From contig JAGCFD010000022.1 in NCBI GenBank assembly GCA_017650305.1, positions 1 through 45,022 of the forward strand: a DNA stretch of 45,022 nucleotides, in the 5' to 3' direction. The translations under genes were made by a program, and so were the position numbers. The DNA comes from Bacteroidales bacterium. GTDB taxonomy: Bacteria > Bacteroidota > Bacteroidia > Bacteroidales > WCHB1-69. Positions 33,711 through 41,866 of this stretch are shown in pieces. The notes under the pieces were generated by a model that was given only the letters and a program-made list of their open reading frames with translations, did not search any database and had not been told where the DNA came from. Each line of letters starts with the position of its first letter. The first letter of the stretch is position 1.

Positions 33711-33780
33711 ATTTCCGTACCCTGCGAACAGGTAGTTCAAGGGGTGGCGGCATTTGTGCAAGAATATCTATAAATAATTA
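33711..33780 (+). promoter_or_regulatory. Structured leader of the iorAB mRNA
   Basis: The leader contains a hairpin with a CGAA loop (CCTG-CGAA-CAGG at 33721-33732). The ACCCT overlapping its 5' arm can instead pair with AGGGGT further downstream. Two exclusive pairings would allow switching, but no known riboswitch class was recognised. Confidence 0.35.
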
Positions 33781-33812
33781 ATAATCAAAAAAATAAGTAA
33801 AACAACTTTTTT

Positions 33813-35429
33813 ATGGCTAAAACATTATTCTTAGGAGATGAAGCCGTTGCCCAAGCAGCATTGGACGCCGGCTTATCGGGCGTGTACGCATATCCGGGCA
33901 CCCCATCGACAGAGATCACAGAGTTTATTCAGAATTCCAAACAGGGCCGTGAGGGTCAGGTGCACAGCATCTGGGCTGGCAACGAGAAGACTGCCATGGA
34001 ATCCGCGATCGGCATGTCCTATGCCGGCAAACGTGCCATGGTCTGCATGAAGCATGTGGGTTTGAACGTTGCTGCCGACCCCTTCATGAACTCCTCCATC
34101 ACAGGCGCCAACGGCGGTTTGGTAGTGGTAGTGGCTGACGATCCGTCGATGCACTCCTCACAGGACGAACAGGACTCTCGTTTCTTCGGCAAGTTCGCCT
34201 TGATCCCCTTCTACGAACCCTCCAACCAGCAAGAGGCCTACGACATCACGTATGCCGCTTTCGAGTATTCTGAGAAATATCACACGCCGGTTCTGATCCG
34301 TCTGACCACGCGTCTCTCCCACTCCCGCGCAGGTGTGGAGCGCAAGGAGGCCCGTCCGCAGAACCCGCTGCACATCGAAGAGAACCCGAAACAGTTCATC
34401 CTGTTGCCGGCCAATGCCCGCGTGCACTATCGCACCTTATTAGGCAAGCAAGAGGCTTTCGAGAACGAGTCTTTGAACTCCCCATTCAACAAATACATCG
34501 ACGGTGCCGACAAGAAGATGGGTATCATCGCTTCCGGTATCGCTTATAACTACTTGATGGAGAACTTTGAGAATCATCAATGCCCCTACCCTGTCCTGAA
34601 GATCTCCCAATATCCGCTGCCTTCCAAACTCATCGCCAAGATGGTGGACGAGTGTGAGACGGTCTTGGTGGCCGAAGAGGGTTATCCTTTCATCGAGGAG
34701 CAGGTACGTGGTATCCTGAACCGCACGGGCAACATCATCGGTCGTTTGAGCGGTGCGCTGCCTCGTGACGGCGAGTTGAACCCGAACCTGATTGCCAAGG
34801 CCCTCGGTCTTCCCGACACCTACGGCATGCCCGTTCCAGAGCTTGTGGTTCCGCGTCCCCCGGCCTTGTGTGTCGGCTGTCCGCACATCGACTCCTACCT
34901 GGCCATCAACGAGGCCATGGCTGAGCACGGCAAGGGCAAAGTCTTCGCCGACATCGGCTGCTACACCTTGGGCGCACTGCCTCCCTACAACGCCATCTAC
35001 ACGACAGTGGACATGGGTGCTTCCATCACAATGGCCAAGGGTGCCGCCGACGCTGGCTTGCGTCCTGTGCTGGCCGTCATCGGCGACTCCACCTTCACGC
35101 ACAGCGGCATGACCTCCCTGTTGGACTGCGTCTATGAGAACACACCCGTCACGGTGATGATTCTGGACAACAGCACCACTGGCATGACCGGTGGTCAGGA
35201 CTCTCACGCATTGGGTGTCTTGGGCGAGATCTGCAAAGGCCTGGGCGTCAAGGAGGAGCACATCCACCGTATCACCCCGTTGAAGAAAGACCACGAGGCT
35301 AACGTGGAGCTCATCAAAAAAGAGTTAGCTTACGAAGGTGTCTCCGTCATCATCCCGACTCGTGAGTGCATCCAGACCCTCAGCCGTCGCATGAAGAAAC
35401 AACAGGCCGCCAAGAAAGCTAACAGCTAA
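33813..35429 (+). CDS. iorA: Indolepyruvate ferredoxin oxidoreductase, alpha subunit (short form)
   Basis: IorA with IorB oxidatively decarboxylates aryl pyruvates from aromatic amino acids to aryl-acetyl-CoA, reducing ferredoxin. The 538-residue protein contains the pyrimidine domain (FLGDEAVAQAALDAGL, AYPGTPSTEI, GAMESAIGMSYAGKR-like EKTAMESAIGMSYAGKRA), the CVGCPH motif and the thiamine-diphosphate region (FADIGCYTLGALPP, GDSTFTHSGMTSL, ILDNSTTGMTGGQ). It ends at IIPTRECIQTLSRRMKKQQ without the C-terminal 2[4Fe-4S] ferredoxin domain of archaeal IorA (about 590-650 residues). The final Ala-Asn-Ser and stop are encoded by a heptamer array. Confidence 0.93.
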   Translation: MAKTLFLGDEAVAQAALDAGLSGVYAYPGTPSTEITEFIQNSKQGREGQVHSIWAGNEKTAMESAIGMSYAGKRAMVCMKHVGLNVAADPFMNSSITGANGGLVVVVADDPSMHSSQDEQDSRFFGKFALIPFYEPSNQQEAYDITYAAFEYSEKYHTPVLIRLTTRLSHSRAGVERKEARPQNPLHIEENPKQFILLPANARVHYRTLLGKQEAFENESLNSPFNKYIDGADKKMGIIASGIAYNYLMENFENHQCPYPVLKISQYPLPSKLIAKMVDECETVLVAEEGYPFIEEQVRGILNRTGNIIGRLSGALPRDGELNPNLIAKALGLPDTYGMPVPELVVPRPPALCVGCPHIDSYLAINEAMAEHGKGKVFADIGCYTLGALPPYNAIYTTVDMGASITMAKGAADAGLRPVLAVIGDSTFTHSGMTSLLDCVYENTPVTVMILDNSTTGMTGGQDSHALGVLGEICKGLGVKEEHIHRITPLKKDHEANVELIKKELAYEGVSVIIPTRECIQTLSRRMKKQQAAKKANS

Positions 35430-35444
35430 TAGCTAATGGCCAAA
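35417..35444. repeat. Heptamer array, NRGCYAA orientation, containing the iorA stop codon
   Basis: Four in-phase units (AGCTAAC, AGCTAAT, AGCTAAT, GGCCAAA) begin inside the last codons of iorA. The iorA stop TAA (35427-35429) lies in the second unit. Confidence 0.85.
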
Positions 35445-35473
35445 TATCACATTAATCAAAAAATAGAACAAAA

Positions 35474-36058
35474 ATGAAAATTGACATTATATTAGCAGGT
35501 GTAGGCGGACAAGGCATCCTCTCCATCGCCACCATCGTAGGCTATGCAGCCGTCAAAAGAGGAATGTACATGAAACAAGCCGAGGTACACGGCATGAGTC
35601 AGCGCGGCGGTGATGTGCAGTCGCACTTCCGTCTTTCCGACCACGAGATCGCATCCGACCTGATCCCCATGGGCAAGGCCGACATGATCATCTCTGTGGA
35701 GCCGATGGAGTCTTTGCGTTATCTGCCTTGGCTCAACCCGGAGACGGGTTGGTTGATCACCAACAGCCAGCCGTTCATCAACATCCCGAACTATCCGGAT
35801 GTGGACAAGCTGAATGCCACCTTGGACGGTTTGAAGAACAAGGTTGTCATCGATGCTGACAAGATCGCCTCCGAGTTAGGCTCTGCCCGTTCGGCCAACA
35901 TGGTCATCCTGGGTGCCGCCTCTCCGTATCTGCAGCTCCCGTTCGAGGAGATCGAGGCAGCCGTGCGTGAGAACTTTGCCCGCAAGGGTGACGATGTGGT
36001 CAACACCAACATCGCATGTCTCCGTGCCGGCAGAGAATTTGCTGAGAAGATGAAATAG
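35474..36058 (+). CDS. iorB: Indolepyruvate ferredoxin oxidoreductase, beta subunit
   Basis: This 194-residue subunit is the gamma-type domain of the 2-oxoacid:ferredoxin oxidoreductase family and completes the enzyme with IorA. Visible motifs are DIILAGVGGQGILSIATIVG, the KQAEVHGMSQRGGDVQSHFRLS loop and IISVEPMESLRYLPWL. Length is normal. It follows iorA after 44 bp on the same strand. A hairpin terminator lies shortly after its stop. Confidence 0.95.
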   Translation: MKIDIILAGVGGQGILSIATIVGYAAVKRGMYMKQAEVHGMSQRGGDVQSHFRLSDHEIASDLIPMGKADMIISVEPMESLRYLPWLNPETGWLITNSQPFINIPNYPDVDKLNATLDGLKNKVVIDADKIASELGSARSANMVILGAASPYLQLPFEEIEAAVRENFARKGDDVVNTNIACLRAGREFAEKMK

Positions 36059-36100
36059 CGAGTTCCGCTCATCATGGAGATAACCAACAAATGGCAATAA

Positions 36101-36154
36101 GACAGAAGTGGGCCACCGCTCCTCACCTGTGGGATGAGTGGCCCGCCTTCTGTT
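36101..36154 (+). terminator. Long stem-loop after iorB
   Basis: CAGAAG and GGGCCAC (36103-36116) pair with GTGGCCC and CTTCTG (36138-36152), with small asymmetry and a loop of about 21 nt. It is followed by TTTC rather than a long T run. It separates iorAB from the mreC group. Confidence 0.65.
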
Positions 36155-36172
36155 TCACCTCAGACAAAGTAT

Positions 36173-37021
36173 ATGAACAACCTCATTGAGTTCTTCAAAA
36201 ACAATTTCCATCATTTCGTGGCGGCGGTACTGTTGATACTCTGCTTCGTGCTGATAGGGCATTCTATGTCATACAGCCGATACAAGATCGCACGCATCTG
36301 CCAGAGCATCACCATGCCCGTTGAGAAAAGCTGGGGAAAGATGATCCGACAATTCAACTTGAGCAAAGAGAACGAGCAGTTGCTTCAACAGAACCTCGAG
36401 CTCTTGCGCAAGCAAGAAAACATGTTTCTGACCCGGGAGGACACCACCCTGACTCAAATGAGCGAGACTGACTCGGTACACACCACACGCACCCGTCTGT
36501 ACGACTACACCTACGCGCATGTCACCTTTGCAACCACCGACAAGCCATTCAACTACATCATCATCGACAAAGGCTCGAGGGATGGCATCGACCGCGACAT
36601 GGCAGTACTGTCACCGACAGGCATCGTAGGTGTGGTGAGTGACGTGTCCAAGAACTTCTCCTCTATCATCCCCATCCCGCACCTGGACACCCGCATCAGT
36701 GCGGTAATACCGTCCATCAACCAGGTGGGAGCCGTCGTCTGGGACGGCAAAGAGGCTGACATCGCCTATCTCAACGACATTCCACAACATCTGGAAATCA
36801 ACATCGGGGACTCCGTTCTAACCAGCGGTTACTCCACCATTTTCCCGAAAGGACTCATGATAGGAACCGTCAAAGAGGTTTCTACAGAGCAGAATGCCAC
36901 CTTCCTGACCATCAAGGTGAAACTGTCCACTGACTTCAAGAATCTCGACCTCCTTTATGTCGTCAAGAATCTATATCGTTCTGAACTTGACTCATTAAAA
37001 TCCAACTTCAAGAATGAATAG
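36173..37021 (+). CDS. mreC: Rod shape-determining protein MreC
   Basis: MreC is a membrane-anchored periplasmic scaffold of the elongasome, linking MreB, RodA and PBP2. From ATG at 36173 it is 282 residues: a transmembrane helix (FVAAVLLILCFVLIGHSM), a coiled coil (about 45-80, FNLSKENEQLLQQNLELLRKQ), and the beta-rich domain (YIIIDKGSRDGIDRDMAVLSPTGIVGVVSDVSKNFS, NQVGAVVWDG, GDSVLTSGYSTIFPKGLMIGTV). The frame reaches 36134, but that part lies in the preceding hairpin and is not family-like. It overlaps mreD by 8 bp. MreB, PBP2 and RodA genes are not within the window. Confidence 0.95.
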   Translation: MNNLIEFFKNNFHHFVAAVLLILCFVLIGHSMSYSRYKIARICQSITMPVEKSWGKMIRQFNLSKENEQLLQQNLELLRKQENMFLTREDTTLTQMSETDSVHTTRTRLYDYTYAHVTFATTDKPFNYIIIDKGSRDGIDRDMAVLSPTGIVGVVSDVSKNFSSIIPIPHLDTRISAVIPSINQVGAVVWDGKEADIAYLNDIPQHLEINIGDSVLTSGYSTIFPKGLMIGTVKEVSTEQNATFLTIKVKLSTDFKNLDLLYVVKNLYRSELDSLKSNFKNE

Positions 37022-37529
37022 CACCTTGACCAATATTATCCGATGCATCATAGCACTGTTGTTGCAAATTTTCATCTGCAACTACATCCATCTGTTTGGC
37101 TTCTTGACCCCAGCAATATATCTCTTTGCGCTTTTTCTCCTGCCAACAGACTTACCGAAATCCGTGCAGTACCTGATCGCCTTTGCGATGGGTTTCGTGG
37201 TGGACATGTTCACGCATACCTTAGGTGTCAACGCGGCAGCATCCATCATCCTCATGTTTGCACGGCCCTACATCTCCAACCTCATGAACGGCCGGAAAAC
37301 CATCGAAATCAACGATCGGCCCATGCCAGCCCACAAGGATTTTCGTTGGATGTTAGGCTTCACCTTCCTTCTCACTTTAATACACCAGACTGCCGTGGTG
37401 ATGTTGGAGACCTTCTCATTCCGCCATTTCGGCAAGACAGTCTTAGTAATCATAGGTGATACCATTCTCACTGTCATCGTAATTCTCAGTATTGACTATC
37501 TCTTTTATTCTCAGACCAAAAGAGCATAG
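37014..37529 (+). CDS. mreD: Rod shape-determining protein MreD
   Basis: MreD is a small inner-membrane partner of MreC in cell-wall elongation. The 171-residue protein has five or so transmembrane segments (IIRCIIALLLQIFICNYIHLF, YLFALFLLP, LIAFAMGFVVDMFTHTLGVNAAAS, FTFLLTLIHQTAVVMLETF, VLVIIGDTILTVIVILSIDYLF). The length and the GFVVDMFTHTLG motif are typical of the Bacteroidota type. It overlaps mreC and is followed 3 bp later by tamL. Confidence 0.9.
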   Translation: MNSTLTNIIRCIIALLLQIFICNYIHLFGFLTPAIYLFALFLLPTDLPKSVQYLIAFAMGFVVDMFTHTLGVNAAASIILMFARPYISNLMNGRKTIEINDRPMPAHKDFRWMLGFTFLLTLIHQTAVVMLETFSFRHFGKTVLVIIGDTILTVIVILSIDYLFYSQTKRA

Positions 37530-37532
37530 ATT

Positions 37533-39932
37533 ATGCACCGTTTTTCTATATATCTCCCACTCTTCGCATTAGTCGCTTTGCTGTTTTCATCCTGCCGGTC
37601 CACTCGGATCTTGTCGGATGGGGAGTATATGCTTATTAAAAACAACGTAACGGTGAACGATGCCAAGAGTCCTGACTTTGACAATCTGCGCTCATACACG
37701 CGCCCCTTGCCCAACAAAAAGTTCATGGATGTCTTCAACGTCAAGACGATGGCTTATGCCGCGGGATATCCCCGCACCGACAATAAGGGCATCGTACATG
37801 ACTCGAAATTCAAGAAGTGGATGCGAACCAAAGTCGGCGAACCGCCCGTTCTTCTGGACAGCGCAGAAATTGACAATTCCATGTCGCAACTGGACATCGT
37901 CATGAATCAACTCGGCTATTTCGACAACGAAATAGATTTCGAGGTAAAACACAAGAAATCCAACTACAAAAAAGTACGTGTTGAATACAACATCACGGCC
38001 CATGACCCATATTTCATCAGTAGCATAAACTACAACATCGACATTCCACAGTACAAAAAAATCATTGTGCTCAACCAGAGAGCGTCATTGCTTTCGGCAG
38101 GCATGCAATACAATGAGAACGTCATCAATGAAGAGTTGACCCGTATCATCAACCTTATCAGAGATGAGGGCTACTACTACGTGGAGAAATCCAATATCCG
38201 CTGCATCGTCTCTTACGACGAGGCACAAGACTCGGCTTCCACCGATCCCAAGACTGTTTCCTTAGAGATACTCATGAAGATACCGGAACACGAGAATGCC
38301 AACCGCTATCTTTACAAATACTATTTCAACGACGTATATATCCACACCAATTTCGATGCGGCGGCACCTGAAGGTCAGCAGTATGACACGGTCTTATACC
38401 AGGCCAAATTCAAATTTGACAGCACACGCTATTATTTCATAACTCCGCATGTGGCAGACGGCGGTTATCGCATCAAAGACTTCAACTATCCCGTCATCGC
38501 CTCCACCATCAGCAGTCGGACAGGCATTCCATACTCCCAGTACGTCAAGAGAAACAGCAGCCGGGCATTAAACCTGCTTGACAACTTCACCTACACCAAC
38601 ATCTCCTACCGCGAACGGGAGGACCTGCTTGACACCAACAAAAAAATCGGGTATCTGGATTCCCATTATCTGCTTACCAGACAGAAAGTACACAGTATCG
38701 GAGGGCAGATAGACCTTCGCAACGACAAGTCGGCCATCTCCTTCACCTACACAAACCGCAACATCTTCAAAGGGGCCGAGCATTTGACTTTGAACATGTC
38801 GGCCGGTTATTTCTACTACTCCCTACCCAACCTGTTCAAGCATGACAGGGCCTACTCGTATCCTGAATTCAACATCTCAGCCTCGTTGGATTTCCCTAAA
38901 TTGTTCCTTTTCAAGAACTACCAACGGAGGGACGGCATCAAGTACAACACTTCCATCGACTTGGGCGTCAACTACTCAGGATTATATGGAAAACTCATGT
39001 ATTTTGCCGCTCTCACATACAATTGGAGTCCCAATTTCTACACCAACCACAGTTTCTCCCCCATCGACATTTCCACCATCAACAACAACGACAAGCGATA
39101 CGCCAACATCCTCAACATCTACAAATATCCAACCTCCTACCAGAATCGTTTCGGAAAGTTCATGCTGTTCTCGATGGAGTACAGTTTCAACTATCTGGTG
39201 CCGTTCTCCGGAAACAAGCGGAAGCACAACATGCGCATATCCATCAATACTGAGTCCACCGGACTGCTTCTCAAAGGGTTGAATGCACTTTTCACCCCAG
39301 ATCACAGATGGATTTTCGGCCGCAATTCTCTTGACACCACCGGTTACAACTACAGCACCATGGAACGTCTGGAGTTTACTTGGAACTACACCTACAAAGT
39401 CAACAACAACAATGCCTGGGCCATGCGGTTGAATGCAGGCGCCATTATTCCCATTGACAAAGATTCATACGTCCCTTACGAAAGAGGATTCTATTTAGGT
39501 ACGAGCAACAGCATGCGTGGTTGGGGCTATCGCGGACTGGGTCCGGGGTCGTACGAGCGCGAGCGCGACAGCCTGTATACCGGCGACATCAAGATAGAGC
39601 TGAACCTTGAATGGCGCGGAACCATTTACCGCTCCTTCAAATATGGTATCTTCACTGACATTGGAAACATCTGGCTGGCCCGCAAGAACGACGACATGCC
39701 CAACGCTGAGTTCTCCTTCAAACGTTTCTACAAAGAGTTGGCCGTGGATGTGGGCGTAGGATTGCGATTAGACTTCGACTTCTTCGTCTTGCGTTTGGAC
39801 TATGCCCTACCCATCTATGACCCGACACGCACTTCATACGGAGGGTGTGTGCTAAACGAAGAATGGTTTGACGGCCCAAGAAGACTGCGCTTTGGTGACG
39901 GCCTGAAGATTGCGATCGGGTACGCGTTTTAG
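37533..39932 (+). CDS. tamL: TamL-type Omp85 outer-membrane assembly lipoprotein
   Basis: The protein is an Omp85-superfamily barrel thought to help insert outer-membrane proteins or lipids. The 799 residues start with a lipobox (LFSSC, Cys21), a feature of Bacteroidota TamL. POTRA-like domains follow (about 30-330) and then a C-terminal beta-barrel. The Omp85 motif RGW/RGF is visible as SMRGWGYRGLGPGSY, and the last strand ends LKIAIGYAF. Length is normal. It follows mreD by 3 bp, making an mreC-mreD-tamL envelope operon. The partner TamB is not in the window. A heptamer-like array starts at its stop codon. Confidence 0.9.
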   Translation: MHRFSIYLPLFALVALLFSSCRSTRILSDGEYMLIKNNVTVNDAKSPDFDNLRSYTRPLPNKKFMDVFNVKTMAYAAGYPRTDNKGIVHDSKFKKWMRTKVGEPPVLLDSAEIDNSMSQLDIVMNQLGYFDNEIDFEVKHKKSNYKKVRVEYNITAHDPYFISSINYNIDIPQYKKIIVLNQRASLLSAGMQYNENVINEELTRIINLIRDEGYYYVEKSNIRCIVSYDEAQDSASTDPKTVSLEILMKIPEHENANRYLYKYYFNDVYIHTNFDAAAPEGQQYDTVLYQAKFKFDSTRYYFITPHVADGGYRIKDFNYPVIASTISSRTGIPYSQYVKRNSSRALNLLDNFTYTNISYREREDLLDTNKKIGYLDSHYLLTRQKVHSIGGQIDLRNDKSAISFTYTNRNIFKGAEHLTLNMSAGYFYYSLPNLFKHDRAYSYPEFNISASLDFPKLFLFKNYQRRDGIKYNTSIDLGVNYSGLYGKLMYFAALTYNWSPNFYTNHSFSPIDISTINNNDKRYANILNIYKYPTSYQNRFGKFMLFSMEYSFNYLVPFSGNKRKHNMRISINTESTGLLLKGLNALFTPDHRWIFGRNSLDTTGYNYSTMERLEFTWNYTYKVNNNNAWAMRLNAGAIIPIDKDSYVPYERGFYLGTSNSMRGWGYRGLGPGSYERERDSLYTGDIKIELNLEWRGTIYRSFKYGIFTDIGNIWLARKNDDMPNAEFSFKRFYKELAVDVGVGLRLDFDFFVLRLDYALPIYDPTRTSYGGCVLNEEWFDGPRRLRFGDGLKIAIGYAF

Positions 39933-39965
39933 GAGTTGTCAGTTAGGAGTTTGGAGTTGTAAGTG
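39930..39965. repeat. Heptamer array GGAGTTN starting at the tamL stop codon
   Basis: About five 7-bp units of the GGAGTTG/TCAGTTA type begin with the TAG stop codon of tamL and decay after 39958. Confidence 0.6.
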
Positions 39966-40191
39966 TTCTGTAAATCAAGATTGACTTAAACATTGCGTGG
40001 TATAGAATTTATCATCCCGTAATGATCATACTTGCCACATTTTCATCCAAAATCCGTCCTTATATATGAGTGGATTATTGTGAAAAGATTTCCTTGAAAT
40101 TGGCAAGCTATATTTACAAGATAATAGAATTCAATCGATTACCCCCCCCGACAATAATTTCTAAACAGGTAATGGCATTATAATAATTTTG
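39966..40191. other. Intergenic region before the FISUMP gene with a C8 tract
   Basis: No gene is seen. A run of eight cytosines lies at 40142-40149, about 43 bp before the -7 box of the downstream gene. The rest is AT-rich without further structure that I can support. Confidence 0.6.
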
Positions 40192-40199
40192 TATATTTG
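40192..40199 (+). promoter_or_regulatory. -7 box of the FISUMP protein gene
   Basis: TATATTTG matches TAnnTTTG. It places transcription start near 40206 and supports the ATG at 40231 over the longer frame from 40189. Confidence 0.6.
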
Positions 40200-40230
40200 C
40201 GGCATCATCATTCAAAAAAATCTGACATAT

Positions 40231-41655
40231 ATGAAAAAGATATTACTTGTTTTCATCACCGTTTGCATGAGTACAGCATTGGATGCTCAATTTATGTATA
40301 TATTCTTTACCGGTCGTGACACCAACAATCGTTATGTTCAGCTTGACAGCGTGCGAGTCACCAACATTAGCCAAGGATGGCAGTCAACTCTCTATTGGCC
40401 CGATACCTTATTAAGGATAATTCCCAGTCCTAACGGCATTGAAGACTATGAAATGTCGGGCACCATTGTGCAATTATTGCAAAACACGCCAAATCCATTC
40501 ATAGGCACTACTTCCGTGACACTGAACATAAAGGAAGAGGGCGAAGTTAACATTGAGATGACAGACCTCGCTGGTCGTTTGGTGGGTACATATCACAGGA
40601 ACTCTATGCAGCCGGGGGCTCATTTCTTCCGCATCTCAGCTGCCTCCACTGGCATCTATTTTTTGACGGCACAGGCAAATGGTCAATCATCATCCATCAA
40701 AATGATCAGTCACGGTCATAGCGGAAAGAACCTCATTGAATATGGAGGCTATGAGGATATTTTTCATCAACACAATCCTGAATTCGACAACAAAGGGATA
40801 ATAAACAACACGTTCCACATCGGCGACCAGATGGAATATGTGGGGTATGCTGCCGTCAGCGGTGCCCATGCGGAGAGTTTTCATCTCTTAGAAGAACCTA
40901 GCTACAGTCATGTTTCACAACTGATGTTTGCCGCCACCATAGGGATGTACGATGGCCAACCCTGTCCGAATGTCAAGGTTTTCACCGACTATGATGGTAA
41001 TCAGTACAATACTGTTCAAATTGGCAATCAGTGTTGGATGAGGGAGAACTTACGTACTACCCACTACGCGAACGGGGCGAGCATCCCATTAGGCCCGACA
41101 ACGCTGAGCGCCACGACAGCTTATCGCTATTATCCCAACAACGACTCCACCCTTGTAGCCGCTCACGGTTACCTTTACAATTGGCTCGCCACCATGCACG
41201 GTCCTTATGGCAGCGACAGCAACCCGTCAGGACTTCAAGGTATATGCCCTAACAATTGGCATGTACCCAGCGAAGCTGAATGGCTCCAGATGATCAACTA
41301 TGCAAGCACCCAAAGTGCATATATCTGCGGCACCTTTAATGGACATACAGCTAAAGCATTTGCCTCTCAAACAGGTTGGAACAGCAACTATTATGATACC
41401 TGCACACCAGGATATGACATGGCCACGAACAATGCAACCAACTTTTCAGCATATCCTATTGGCTTTTTAAGGGCGTATGGCGACACTGACAGTTGCAATT
41501 TCGTATCGCCAGGCACCATTGCGCGCTTTTGGACCACCAATGAAACGTGCAACAACCATATCATTACATACAGCATCACTAATAATTTGATGATGCCAAC
41601 AAACCCTATCGCCGAGAAGTGGGATGGGTATTCTGTTCGATGTGTGCATGATTAA
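40231..41655 (+). CDS. FISUMP-domain surface protein with internal T9SS-like sorting module
   Basis: From ATG at 40231 the protein is 474 residues with a signal peptide (MKKILLVFITVCMSTALDAQ). An N-terminal YVQLDSVRVTNISQGWQSTLYWPDT domain is followed at about residues 75-170 by a segment resembling a type-A sorting domain (LLQNTPNPFIGTTSVTLNI, MTDLAGRLVG, AASTGIYFLTAQ, SSIKMISHG). The C-terminal half is a FISUMP domain (Fibrobacter succinogenes major domain, TIGR02145): TDYDGNQYNTVQIGNQCWMRENL, HGYLYNWLA, ICPNNWHVPSEAEWLQM, FWTTNE and the end GYSVRCVHD. The order is reversed relative to normal T9SS cargo, where the sorting domain is last. Function unknown; surface or periplasmic location is inferred. 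Confidence 0.88.
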   Translation: MKKILLVFITVCMSTALDAQFMYIFFTGRDTNNRYVQLDSVRVTNISQGWQSTLYWPDTLLRIIPSPNGIEDYEMSGTIVQLLQNTPNPFIGTTSVTLNIKEEGEVNIEMTDLAGRLVGTYHRNSMQPGAHFFRISAASTGIYFLTAQANGQSSSIKMISHGHSGKNLIEYGGYEDIFHQHNPEFDNKGIINNTFHIGDQMEYVGYAAVSGAHAESFHLLEEPSYSHVSQLMFAATIGMYDGQPCPNVKVFTDYDGNQYNTVQIGNQCWMRENLRTTHYANGASIPLGPTTLSATTAYRYYPNNDSTLVAAHGYLYNWLATMHGPYGSDSNPSGLQGICPNNWHVPSEAEWLQMINYASTQSAYICGTFNGHTAKAFASQTGWNSNYYDTCTPGYDMATNNATNFSAYPIGFLRAYGDTDSCNFVSPGTIARFWTTNETCNNHIITYSITNNLMMPTNPIAEKWDGYSVRCVHD

Positions 41656-41798
41656 GCCCTAACCCACCCTAACCACAAGCACAGATACGCGGAGATTGTC
41701 AGAGACCATCTTCTACAAACACCGATTCATACAGACAAGAGCTTTCTGTGAGCAAATGGAATCTGCATGACGAGCAGAGATCATATCAAAAAAATGTG

Positions 41799-41806
41799 TA
41801 CATTTG
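41799..41806 (+). promoter_or_regulatory. -7 box of the decarboxylase-like gene
   Basis: TACATTTG matches TAnnTTTG, 61 bp before the ATG at 41867. The other 140 bp of this gap show nothing I can support. Confidence 0.6.
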
Positions 41807-41866
41807 CACTGCTTTTTGAGGAAGCAATACTTTAAATTAACTATTTAACTATCAATCATTTACAAT

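Noticed and set aside
36134-36172. Upstream start of mreC
   Set aside because: The extra 13 codons overlap the 3' arm of the stem-loop after iorB and are not family-like; MNNLIEFF at 36173 is preferred.
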